Shown piece after piece: positions 25,558-33,197 of a stretch of DNA of 64,000 bases (its first letter is position 1; every line of letters begins with the position of its first letter). The translations under genes were made by a program, and so were the position numbers. This stretch comes from UBA8516 sp035455245 (lineage in GTDB: Archaea > Thermoproteota > Nitrososphaeria > Nitrososphaerales > Nitrosopumilaceae). The stretch lies in the NCBI GenBank assembly GCA_035455245.1, contig DATIFN010000016.1:108377-172376 (forward strand). The letters are read 5' to 3'. Under the pieces are notes generated by a model, which did no database searches, was not told the DNA's origin, and saw nothing but the letters and a program-made list of their open reading frames with translations.

Positions 25558-25771
25558 TAGTTTCAATTAAAAACAAGTTGCATCCTATATTAATTTAATC
25601 AGGTTTACTCTAGGGATCCGTAGTCCACCGTTCCAAGTATGGTCAAGTCCTAGGACATCGACATTTTGTTCTTTTAGATTGATTTTTGAGCTAATGCTTC
25701 AATCTAATTCTGAAATGAGTTTTTGATAAGTTTCAAATATAAAGTTCAATCAATAATTATATTATCTAATT
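25558..25771. other. Intergenic stretch with a start-less coding-like frame
   Basis: 214 bases between the carboxyltransferase and ABC permease genes. On the minus strand at about 25588-25700 a frame reads like protein (KINLKEQNVDVLGLDHTW, then NGGLRIPRVNL) but lacks ATG, GTG or TTG after the previous stop. A 10-bp palindrome GTCCTAGGAC is inside it. It may be a gene remnant or chance; the carboxyltransferase promoter also lies here. Confidence 0.3.
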
Positions 25772-26548
25772 TCATACTGCTTTCATTCTTCTAAAGGAAT
25801 AGGTTCCGACTGCCCCAAGACCAACCGTGTACGTAATAAGAATCACAATATCCAATCCAAGTGGTTTACTTCCAATTCCCAATATGATATTTCTAAGCGC
25901 ATCAACACCATAGGTCACAGGATCGATTGTTGTTAAAATTGAAAGCCATCCTGGAAGATTATCAATGGGAAATAATGCACCACTGAGAAAGAAGAGAGGA
26001 AATACCACGAAACTTACAATCATTTGAAAACCTTCCAAGCTTGTCATGTAGCTCCCAAGAGTAAGACCAAGAGATACCAAGGCAAATGAAAGAAGCAAGA
26101 TCACTGCAATTGTTAAAATAATTGAAAGAACGCTAAACTCAATTCCGATTATTGCTCCTATTGCTAAAAGAATGGCAGCTTGAATCAATGAGGTCGTCAT
26201 ACCACCAATTGCTTTTCCAGTAAAAATAGTACCTCTAGATACTGGAGCTACCATTACGCTTTTTAAAAAATCAAATTTTCTATCCCAGATTATGTACGAA
26301 CCAAAAAATACTGATGAGAATATTACCGACATGCAAATTATACCTGGAAAAATAAACGTTTGATAATCTATTGTCTCCACTGGAGTAACAGAAGGGGATG
26401 ACCCAAATCCAGATCCTATAACAAACAACCAAAGCAATGGAGTAAAGGTCGATGCCACTAGTCTACTTTTTTCTCGCATGAATACTTTAAATTCTCTAAG
26501 CCAGAGAGCGTACAGTTTGTCAAAAAATTCTCTAATTGTTGTTGTCAA
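25772..26548 (-). CDS. ABC-2 type transporter permease
   Basis: 258-residue membrane protein with six hydrophobic segments, of the DrrB/ABC-2 exporter family. The family block is seen near residues 120-225: MTTSLIQAAILL..., then FPLFFLSGALFPIDNLPGWL and DPVTYGVDALR. It partners the ATPase just upstream, overlapping it by 17 nt. The substrate cannot be told; homologues export drugs, lipids or polysaccharides. Confidence 0.9.
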   Translation of the reverse strand: MTTTIREFFDKLYALWLREFKVFMREKSRLVASTFTPLLWLFVIGSGFGSSPSVTPVETIDYQTFIFPGIICMSVIFSSVFFGSYIIWDRKFDFLKSVMVAPVSRGTIFTGKAIGGMTTSLIQAAILLAIGAIIGIEFSVLSIILTIAVILLLSFALVSLGLTLGSYMTSLEGFQMIVSFVVFPLFFLSGALFPIDNLPGWLSILTTIDPVTYGVDALRNIILGIGSKPLGLDIVILITYTVGLGAVGTYSFRRMKAV

Positions 26549-27491
26549 ATTGGAAATACCTCTCCATAAAACCTCCTTCAGCTTGTTCTTTGATACTCTT
26601 TCCTGTTAATTTCAAAAATACGTCATTTAAAGTGGGCCTGCTTGATTCTACCCACTCGACATCCAAATGTTTTAGAATTTCAGGAATATCTCTACCTGCA
26701 TTATCTACACTCAGAATGAAGTACCCGTTAACAGACTCAATTTTATGAACAAATTTAAAATTCAGATTTTCAATATCAGAGAGGGTTGATTTTGTTTTGA
26801 GTTTTACAACATCTCCGCCCAGGAGTGATTTTAGCCTAGATGGAGTATCAAGCGCAATTACTTTTCCCTTGTCTATTATTCCAATTCTGTCACAGAGTAC
26901 ATCTGCCTCCTCCATATAATGAGTCGTCAGAATTATGGTTAGGTTTTCTTCTTTTACTAATTTTTGTATGTGTTTCCACATAATTTCTCTGCTACTTGGA
27001 TCAAGGCCTAATGTTGGTTCATCCAAAAACATCACCTTAGGTTTATGAATTAACCCCCTAGCTACCTCTAGTCTCCTTCTCATGCCTCCTGAATATTTTT
27101 TTACCTGATCGTTTTTTCTTTCAGTCAGACCTACAAGTTCTAATACCTCCTCTATGCGTTTTTCTCTAGTATTGTAAGGTACACCGTAAAGTAAAGAATG
27201 AAGCTTTAGATTTTCATATCCCGTTAACATATCATCACTACTTGGAGCCTGAAATACAATACCTATACTGGATCTTACTTTGTCGGATTCTGAAATTATA
27301 TCAAATCCATTTACAGTAGCCGAGCCTGCTGATGGTTTAAGCAAAGTGGCAAGCATGTGGATCAAGGTGGTTTTTCCAGCCCCGTTTGGACCTAAGAGAC
27401 CGAAGACTTCATTTTGTTCTATATCCAAATTTAGATTGTCAACAGCTACTAATTTCTCATATTTTTTAGAGAGATTACGAATTTTTATCAA
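26532..27491 (-). CDS. ABC-2 transporter ATP-binding protein (DrrA-like)
   Basis: 319-residue ATPase. Walker A GPNGAGKTT (about residues 34-42), Q-loop VFQAPS, signature YSGGMRRRLEVARGLIHKPKVMFLDEPTLGLD with Walker B, and H-loop TTHYMEEAD are all intact. The C-terminal 100 residues follow the DrrA pattern (accessory domain after residue 220). TTG start; an in-frame stop lies just upstream. Forms an exporter with the downstream permease. Confidence 0.93.
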   Translation of the reverse strand: MIKIRNLSKKYEKLVAVDNLNLDIEQNEVFGLLGPNGAGKTTLIHMLATLLKPSAGSATVNGFDIISESDKVRSSIGIVFQAPSSDDMLTGYENLKLHSLLYGVPYNTREKRIEEVLELVGLTERKNDQVKKYSGGMRRRLEVARGLIHKPKVMFLDEPTLGLDPSSREIMWKHIQKLVKEENLTIILTTHYMEEADVLCDRIGIIDKGKVIALDTPSRLKSLLGGDVVKLKTKSTLSDIENLNFKFVHKIESVNGYFILSVDNAGRDIPEILKHLDVEWVESSRPTLNDVFLKLTGKSIKEQAEGGFMERYFQFDNNN

Positions 27492-27663
27492 ACTATATCA
27501 TAAAACATTACTGCCATATTATGTTTAGACATGAGCTAACAATAATGAGAATTTTACACGGCAGTTTAAAGAATAGATACGATCCCTGATCTGATCTTAC
27601 TTGCTAGTCTCATCAGAGGAACTAGAATTGGCATTTTGAAGAAAAATTTTATTTTAACACATT

Positions 27664-27987
27664 CTATGTCTGAGCTTTAAGGTTTAGGATTGGAAATTTT
27701 TTGCTCACCGCTTTTTGATATGATGTAAATGGATCCTCCAAATCGTTGCATTTTTTGCATATGCATAGCTGTGACACGATTGAAAGATCACAATCTTCTT
27801 TAAATTCACATTTGGAACATCCTGCTGATCCCCCACAAACAAGACATCGAAGATCTACAATTTCTGCACATTTCAGATGTTTAACTCCCAGTCCCTTTGC
27901 CCACATCCCTATCTCGTTTATTTCGATTTTCTTTTTACAAACTACACACGTGCCTGGAAACTTCATTGGCATTTTACGCCAACTCAA
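27664..27987 (-). CDS. Cysteine-rich zinc-ribbon protein coupled to RFC-L
   Basis: 107-residue protein with 11-12 cysteines arranged as CxxC pairs (CVVC, CLVC, CSKC, CICKKC) and a WAKGLGVKHLKCAE stretch, suggesting two or three zinc-binding knuckles. The TTG at 27987 overlaps the RFC-L stop (TTGA), implying coupled translation; an in-frame ATG at 27972 is the alternative. No family recognised. Its place behind a clamp-loader gene hints at DNA metabolism, but that is only context. Confidence 0.75.
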   Translation of the reverse strand: MSWRKMPMKFPGTCVVCKKKIEINEIGMWAKGLGVKHLKCAEIVDLRCLVCGGSAGCSKCEFKEDCDLSIVSQLCICKKCNDLEDPFTSYQKAVSKKFPILNLKAQT

Positions 27988-29144
27988 TTTAATGTAGACA
28001 TCTCCTTTTGCAAAATTTCGTTTTGAGATTCATCAAGACCCAAATCAAGAGTTTTGTTTTTCATACAGATTAGTAGATATGGAAAATAAAAGGTAGCAAA
28101 ACTACTTCTTGATACATGCATTCTTTTTGCAAGTACCGTTATCAATCCTCGAATAGCTTTTCCTTCCCATCTTAATCTGTTAAGAATTGGCCATGACAGA
28201 TTGAATTGCGAATATCGTGCAGCAGTACCTTCTTTGTATAAACCCAACAAAACAGAATCGAGATATCTTAGAAGTCTCCATTCTTGAGTTTTCATAATTT
28301 TTCCATAAATCAAATCTGCCTCAGAAATAACATAGAGCATTTTTTGCATCTCATCTTTTGTTAGATCACTTGATACGACACTAGAGTAAAAGGCTTGAAT
28401 TTTTTCTCTTGGATCAATCCTTAGTGAATATAATATTGTCCGCGCTTCATCAACAGATTTTGCTTTGAAAAAAGCATTTACTGATTCCTCTACATCTACA
28501 GATTGAAATGATTTCTCAGTTTGTGGTTCAAATCCAGTAGCAAGAGCTTGTGCAGAATTAAGCATTGATCGAATATCCCCTTGAGACATTACTACAAGTC
28601 TAAGTAAAGTGCCTGCGCTAAGTGATGCGTCTTCTTTTTTTAAAATTGATTCGAGATACAATCTGAGCAACCTTGGAGGTATAGGTTTGAGCAGGATTGT
28701 TTTGGTCGCTTTTTTAATGCTTTTCATCTTATCCGATCTGTCGGAATTTGCAGCTAAAATTATTGGTACAGTAGGCTCTTTTAAAATATCAACAAGTGCT
28801 TCAACACCTCCATAATCGGATCTTCCATGAATTCCATCTACCTCATCTACAAAAATCATCGGCTTTCCAAGAAGACTTGAATTTCCAAGTACCGGAGTAA
28901 GCAAATCTTGAATTCTTTGTTTGTTTCGCATGTCACTTGCATTAAGTCCAATAAGATCATAACCGAACTGTTTTGCACATAGTGTTGCAAGAGTAGTTTT
29001 TCCTGTCCCTGGAGGACCCACAAGCAAGATTGGTTTTATTCCCTTTACCCACTTTCCAAACCACTCCACAATTGACACTTTGGCTTCTTCATTTCCAATT
29101 AGGTCAAGCAGATTTTTTGGTCTATATTTTTCTGACCACATCAT
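27984..29144 (-). CDS. rfcL: Replication factor C large subunit (clamp loader)
   Basis: 386-residue AAA+ protein that with RfcS loads PCNA onto primed DNA. Opens with MMWSEKYRPKNLLDLIGN; Walker A GPPGTGKTT, Walker B FVDEVDGI, sensor 1 AANSDR. C-terminal helical collar domain follows (residues 190-380). It lacks the long Lys-rich tail and PIP box of many euryarchaeal RFC-L proteins. ATG 29144 was chosen; GTG 29153 would overlap the upstream gene's stop. The last codons overlap the zinc-ribbon gene. Confidence 0.95.
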   Translation of the reverse strand: MMWSEKYRPKNLLDLIGNEEAKVSIVEWFGKWVKGIKPILLVGPPGTGKTTLATLCAKQFGYDLIGLNASDMRNKQRIQDLLTPVLGNSSLLGKPMIFVDEVDGIHGRSDYGGVEALVDILKEPTVPIILAANSDRSDKMKSIKKATKTILLKPIPPRLLRLYLESILKKEDASLSAGTLLRLVVMSQGDIRSMLNSAQALATGFEPQTEKSFQSVDVEESVNAFFKAKSVDEARTILYSLRIDPREKIQAFYSSVVSSDLTKDEMQKMLYVISEADLIYGKIMKTQEWRLLRYLDSVLLGLYKEGTAARYSQFNLSWPILNRLRWEGKAIRGLITVLAKRMHVSRSSFATFYFPYLLICMKNKTLDLGLDESQNEILQKEMSTLN

Positions 29145-29149
29145 GTTTA

Positions 29150-30268
29150 TCACTTTGGAAGATTGGCAGAAAATTCTGACCAAAGATTTTCTTTTTGTAA
29201 TTGATTGAACCAAAAAAGATTGTAATGTTCAACTGTCAGAAATAGAAACTCCAGAAAGTTCCTATGTGAAAAATTTTCTGGCAATAATTCAAGTGCAAGT
29301 CTTGCCTCATTTAGATACAGATTACTTTTTTCTATTGTAATCTCAAAGCCTTTTTTTACATTACCAGCAAGCAAACTATAGTAAAGAGGCCATGATGGAA
29401 TCTTAACAAACTTGTTTTTTATAGAATCTTCGATCTCATTTCCACATCCGACTGATTCTGCCGCCTTTGCCATTCCAAGATGAAATATCTCACCAAGTGG
29501 TTTTCTGTTTAAGGCCATATTTCTCCCAGCGGTTCCCATTACTGCTCTGTATTTTTTGTAACATTGCATCATTTCTTCCTCAGATATGCTGGCGGGTTTT
29601 GTCTTTAGTTTAAAATCTAGATATTGACCAATCCTTGCATCTTTGAATCCATGTTCGAATGCTTCAAGAACCTCCGTGCCTCCTTTTGCTATTTTGTCCC
29701 TTGCTATCTTTAGTAAATACGGATTCATTAGTTTGTAGTCATCAAGATAGTCCAAATCTTCGTCTTTGTCCATTATTCTGTCCATTGGTTCGCTCAAATC
29801 TATTGCAATAATATGACCATCAATCATATTGGTTCGTAGCTGTGAATTTGGTTTGTCACCAAAATATTCTGAAGATGCGTCATACAGGGCATTAAAAACA
29901 GGCAATGTCATCTTCACAAAATTTGAGTTTAAAATTCTTGAAACTCTATCCATCAGTGTTTCATGATTTTCAAGTCTAGTTTTTACAGTGTCCATTTGGG
30001 ACTGACCGAGTATTATCTCGTTAGAACCAATTTCCTCTGCAAATTTTTGTTGTGTTGTATTAGGCGATGAATCAGATTTAATTTCTTTTAGAAGGTCATC
30101 AGTGAATCGTTTTACAAAGTTTAAAAATTCTTCTTCTGCGTCTTTTTTATATTTGTCAAATTGTCTGTAACCCTTACTTTTGAAAAGAGCTTGTTTTACA
30201 ATTTCTTTTCCGGGTTTTGTACCTAAAAGCGCATCCTTACTAAAAATTGATTCATCTTTGCCACTCAC
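29150..30268 (-). CDS. Uncharacterised protein upstream of RFC-L, 372 aa
   Basis: No family recognised. 372 residues, soluble, mostly helical and rich in charged residues; no signal peptide or membrane segment. The first 90 residues look like a linker/helical region; a compact domain seems to run from about 120 to 370 with blocks MIDGHIIAIDLSEPMDRIMD, MGTAGRNMALNRKPLGEIFH and IPSWPLYYSLLAGNVKKGFEI. It was checked for the four cysteines of primase large subunit and lacks them. GTG start. It sits 5 nt before rfcL on the same strand, so a link to replication is possible but unproven. Confidence 0.8.
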   Translation of the reverse strand: MSGKDESIFSKDALLGTKPGKEIVKQALFKSKGYRQFDKYKKDAEEEFLNFVKRFTDDLLKEIKSDSSPNTTQQKFAEEIGSNEIILGQSQMDTVKTRLENHETLMDRVSRILNSNFVKMTLPVFNALYDASSEYFGDKPNSQLRTNMIDGHIIAIDLSEPMDRIMDKDEDLDYLDDYKLMNPYLLKIARDKIAKGGTEVLEAFEHGFKDARIGQYLDFKLKTKPASISEEEMMQCYKKYRAVMGTAGRNMALNRKPLGEIFHLGMAKAAESVGCGNEIEDSIKNKFVKIPSWPLYYSLLAGNVKKGFEITIEKSNLYLNEARLALELLPENFSHRNFLEFLFLTVEHYNLFWFNQLQKENLWSEFSANLPK

Positions 30269-30341
30269 ATAATGGCAAATCTTGTTTTATTATTTATGCA
30301 TTGAGTTACTTTATGTTATTTGGAATAAATTAGGATGTAAG

Positions 30342-31166
30342 ATGAGGAAAAATGTGGAAGTTATCGATGTATTATTAGAAGCATCAAAACGAGTGTATGA
30401 GAATGTAAAACATCTCGCAGGCACTAAAGAATCTGGTGGAGATTTTGGTCGAGGAGCAGGAGGAGACATTTCAAGAAATATAGACATTATTGCGGAAAAA
30501 ACAGTTCTAGATTATCTAAAAGAGGTAAAATTCCCGTGCGTAGTTCTTGGTGAAGAGTGCGGTCAAGTCGAACTTTCGAATAATCCAAAAGGATTTATCA
30601 TCATGGATGCAGTTGATGGTTCCACTAATGCCGTAAGAGGATTACCGTTTTTTTGTTGCTCTTTGGCATTTGCCACAGATAATAAGCTAAGTTCCGTTAC
30701 AGATGGAGTAGTAATAGACCTTTCAAGAGGCGATACGTATTATGCAACAAAAGGCAAGGGGGCATTTCTAAATAGAGAGAGAATTTCCGTCAATAGGGAT
30801 AAAAATCCGATTTATTTTGTTTTAGGTCTTGACATTTCCGGAATTTCGCCACGGGTACTTGAAACACTGACTCCAATAATTGCATCTTCAAACCACATTC
30901 GGCATTTTGGTGCAAATGCGCTAGAATTTGGAATGCTCGCTAGAGGTCTTATTGATGTATTTATCGACCTCAGGGACAAAATACGGGTCACTGATATTGC
31001 AGCAGGAGTTCTAATTGCCTTGGAAGCTGGAGGATATGTTGTTGATAGAAATGGAGAACCCCTTGATTCTGATTTAGGATACCAGAACAAGTTTTCTTTT
31101 ATTGCTGCTGCAAATAAAAAAGATCTTGACGATATTATTAGTAAACTCAATCACAAACAGTATTGA
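30342..31166 (+). CDS. Inositol monophosphatase / FBPase-family phosphatase
   Basis: 274-residue Mg-dependent sugar phosphatase. Metal-binding motifs are GEECGQ (catalytic loop Glu), DAVDGSTNA (about residues 90-98) and VTDIAAGVLIALEAGG near the C-terminus. In archaea these enzymes often hydrolyse both inositol-1-phosphate and fructose-1,6-bisphosphate. ATG 30342 was chosen, since the open frame upstream encodes an improbable aromatic stretch. Divergent from the 372-aa gene. Confidence 0.9.
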   Translation: MRKNVEVIDVLLEASKRVYENVKHLAGTKESGGDFGRGAGGDISRNIDIIAEKTVLDYLKEVKFPCVVLGEECGQVELSNNPKGFIIMDAVDGSTNAVRGLPFFCCSLAFATDNKLSSVTDGVVIDLSRGDTYYATKGKGAFLNRERISVNRDKNPIYFVLGLDISGISPRVLETLTPIIASSNHIRHFGANALEFGMLARGLIDVFIDLRDKIRVTDIAAGVLIALEAGGYVVDRNGEPLDSDLGYQNKFSFIAAANKKDLDDIISKLNHKQY

Positions 31167-31216
31167 AAAACCAACCCCCTGTTCATAACAATTAGATTGT
31201 TGAGAAAATGAAATGG

Positions 31217-31322
31217 CGCCCTTGGCGGGATTTGAACACGCGTCGAGGCCGTGACAGGGCCCCATTCTAGACCGGGTTTTACGAGGAATGGATTTCTCCA
31301 TGCCCCACTATACTACAAGGGC
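31217..31322 (-). tRNA. tRNA-Asp (GTC) with a predicted D-arm intron of about 34 nt
   Basis: Acceptor GCCCTTG pairs with CAAGGGC, discriminator G, and CCA follows in the genome (31214-31216). Anticodon stem GGGCC/GGCCT with loop CTGTCAC gives GTC. The gene is 106 nt; removing about 34 nt at 31265-31298 yields a D-stem GTAT/ATGT and a 72-nt cloverleaf. The T-stem GCGTG/CCCGC has one T-C mismatch. Intron ends come from the fold only; no clean bulge-helix-bulge was found. Confidence 0.82.
31265..31298 (-). other. Predicted non-canonical intron in tRNA-Asp (between positions 24 and 25)
   Basis: Chosen as the only 33-36 nt excision that restores a pairable D-stem in front of the intact anticodon arm. 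ATGG occurs at both ends of the segment, so small shifts are possible. An internal hairpin overlapping its 5' edge (ATGGA, GAAA loop, TCCAT) may help present the splice sites. Confidence 0.45.
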
Positions 31323-31421
31323 GTCGGAATAAGCTGAACGAAAATCCGAGTTTAAAGGTTTCTATTAAATCAAAAAATTTTGTAAAAGACTAAATTATAC
31401 ACAACTATCAGACTCCGCATT

Positions 31422-31495
31422 GGGTTCGTAGCTCAGCCAGGTAGAGTACCGGACTTTTAATCCGGCTGTCCGGGGTCCGAATCCCCGCGAACCCG
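31422..31495 (+). tRNA. tRNA-Lys (TTT)
   Basis: 74-nt cloverleaf: acceptor GGGTTCG/CGAACCC, anticodon stem CCGGA/TCCGG with loop CTTTTAA (TTT), T-stem CGGGG/CCCCG, discriminator G, no encoded CCA. The T-loop reads TCCGAAT, with C at position 55 where U (pseudouridine) is nearly universal. Confidence 0.93.
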
Positions 31496-31513
31496 CTAAA
31501 CATTTTATTACGC

Positions 31514-32851
31514 GTGAAAAAAGAAAATTTGTTGAACAAATTTTTCATTATTTCTTTAATTTTATTCCTAGGTTTTTTAACCCAACCAATATTTGCACAA
31601 AATGAAGTTACTATTGGACCACAACAAAAGAATTTTGAGATCAGTACCGAACATTCTACGTATCATTACTCCTACAAGGAAGGGCATGAAAATATTCGGA
31701 TATTTTTAAGAATTCCAGACATATTACCAAATGAAAAAATCGTTATAAAATCAGTTTATTCTAGAGGACCTCATACTTTTATTGACACATACCAAACTTG
31801 TGGCGACATTATCTCGAAGAATTGTTTTACTAAGGTAGATGAAAATCTCTACGTTGCAGAGAGTAAGAGACAGTATGGAGATCTTTTTGGGCAATGGACT
31901 CTTGATGCAAAATATAGGGATCAACATGCGACAACTACATTTGATTTGACCACCCTGAATGCATTCGAATTAGATGCAGCTAAGGAAGAATATGTCCTTA
32001 AGGACCTAAGGGAAACTGGACTTGAATTAGTATTTCTAGGATCTAAGATTTCAAACCAAACGACATTGAAACTTGAAATTTTTAAGATTACTGATAACAA
32101 ACAAAAATCTGTTTTTGAGCATAATGTTGATGTAGAAACTGTAAGTCAGCCTCCTTATTTTAATAGACTTCCCATTACATTTTCTAAAGTTCCTTTTAGT
32201 GTAGGCAAGTATAACATTACTGCAACTTGGGGAGAACTTTTTGGTTCAGATACTTTTGAAATTGTTGACACCGAAATTGTAAATCAAGTACCGCAAAAAA
32301 ATGGATGTTTGATTGCGACGGCTGCATTCGGATCTGAACTTTCGCCTCAAGTACAGATTTTAAGGGAATTTAGAGATTCTAAAGTTTTATCAACAATTTC
32401 TGGCACAAGTTTCTTGCAAGTTTTCAATGCTTGGTATTATTCTTTTAGTCCTGCTATAGCAAATTTGGAAACACAAAATCCATTATTACAAATAGTAATT
32501 AGAAATGGTCTTTATCCACTTCTTGGAATTCTAGAGGTTTCTCAGATTCCTACAGTTTTGGGTGGTGAGATAGGAATTATAGCAACTGGATTTATTGCAA
32601 GCACATTAATCGGAACTGTTTACATGTGGCCAATATCCATAAGATTTGATTTTTCCAGATTTTTTAAGCAAACAGTTTTTGTGATAATAACAAGTGTTGG
32701 ATTGATATCATGTGGTTTAGTATTTACAAATAATACTCTACTATTGATTTCAACCGTAGTTTTTGTCCTAGCTTCTCTTACATTTGGCATATCATTGTCA
32801 AGTAAGGTTCTATACAAAATCAAATCCAAAAATAAAAAAGTGGCTAACTAA
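31514..32851 (+). CDS. Secreted/membrane protein with CFI-box C-terminal module
   Basis: 445 residues. Signal peptide at 1-29 (cut after IFAQ), an extracellular beta-rich region (30-265) with Thr/Asn-rich strands, then a CFI-box module near residue 272: CLIATAAFGS..., LREFRD, and ...YYSFSPAIA, followed by four hydrophobic helices (about 318-440). The CFI-box is a short C-terminal sorting or anchoring-type module widespread in archaea, of unknown mechanism; here it is followed by membrane helices rather than ending the chain. GTG start. Solitary gene after tRNA-Lys. Confidence 0.8.
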   Translation: MKKENLLNKFFIISLILFLGFLTQPIFAQNEVTIGPQQKNFEISTEHSTYHYSYKEGHENIRIFLRIPDILPNEKIVIKSVYSRGPHTFIDTYQTCGDIISKNCFTKVDENLYVAESKRQYGDLFGQWTLDAKYRDQHATTTFDLTTLNAFELDAAKEEYVLKDLRETGLELVFLGSKISNQTTLKLEIFKITDNKQKSVFEHNVDVETVSQPPYFNRLPITFSKVPFSVGKYNITATWGELFGSDTFEIVDTEIVNQVPQKNGCLIATAAFGSELSPQVQILREFRDSKVLSTISGTSFLQVFNAWYYSFSPAIANLETQNPLLQIVIRNGLYPLLGILEVSQIPTVLGGEIGIIATGFIASTLIGTVYMWPISIRFDFSRFFKQTVFVIITSVGLISCGLVFTNNTLLLISTVVFVLASLTFGISLSSKVLYKIKSKNKKVAN

Positions 32852-33057
32852 CTTAGGTTTAGTTCTGGGAATTCTGCTTGTTTAACTCCCAAATCATGTT
32901 CGAGAGTTCTAATTTTTTTAGCGTATTCAGTCATTTTTGTGGTATCAGACTGCACTTTGGCAATCTTGTAACCTCTCCACGCTTTTTTTAGTGCTCCCCA
33001 TGTTTGACCTGTAGTATAGTTAGGTTTTTCCGATTGTGGGTGTATGAATTGAAACAT
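32848..33057 (-). CDS. Hypothetical conserved-looking protein, 69 aa
   Basis: Soluble basic protein with the stretch TGQTWGALKKAWRGYKIAKVQSD followed by a helical segment rich in Lys and Glu (EYAKKIRTLEHDLGV). Aromatic residues early suggest a small nucleic-acid or protein-binding domain. It converges with the CFI-box gene, overlapping its stop by 4 nt. No function assigned. Confidence 0.65.
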   Translation of the reverse strand: MFQFIHPQSEKPNYTTGQTWGALKKAWRGYKIAKVQSDTTKMTEYAKKIRTLEHDLGVKQAEFPELNLS

Positions 33058-33197
33058 ACTGTATACCTCATTACGGGAATTTTTTATCTAGAGGTATGTG
33101 AACCAAAGTCAATGGAAAAGTCAAGATTACTACATCAAAATTAGCTTTTACGGCAAGGATTCTGGTAAAAAAATAAGATTGATTTAGTATTCATAAA

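Noticed and set aside
27492..27663. Possible box C/D sRNA between the ABC ATPase and zinc-ribbon genes
   Set aside because: One CTGATGA is seen on the minus strand, but no correctly placed D box or terminal stem.
29150..30268. DNA primase large subunit
   Set aside because: Position beside rfcL suggested it, but the four conserved Fe-S cysteines are absent.
30282..30341. 20-residue extension of the IMPase-family protein
   Set aside because: The residues are an odd aromatic run and the ATG at 30342 gives a normal N-terminus.
31217..31322. Reading the intron-bearing tRNA as Gly or Glu from internal TTC/TCC triplets
   Set aside because: Only the GTC loop has a complete 5-bp stem with a 7-nt loop, and discriminator G with this acceptor fits Asp.
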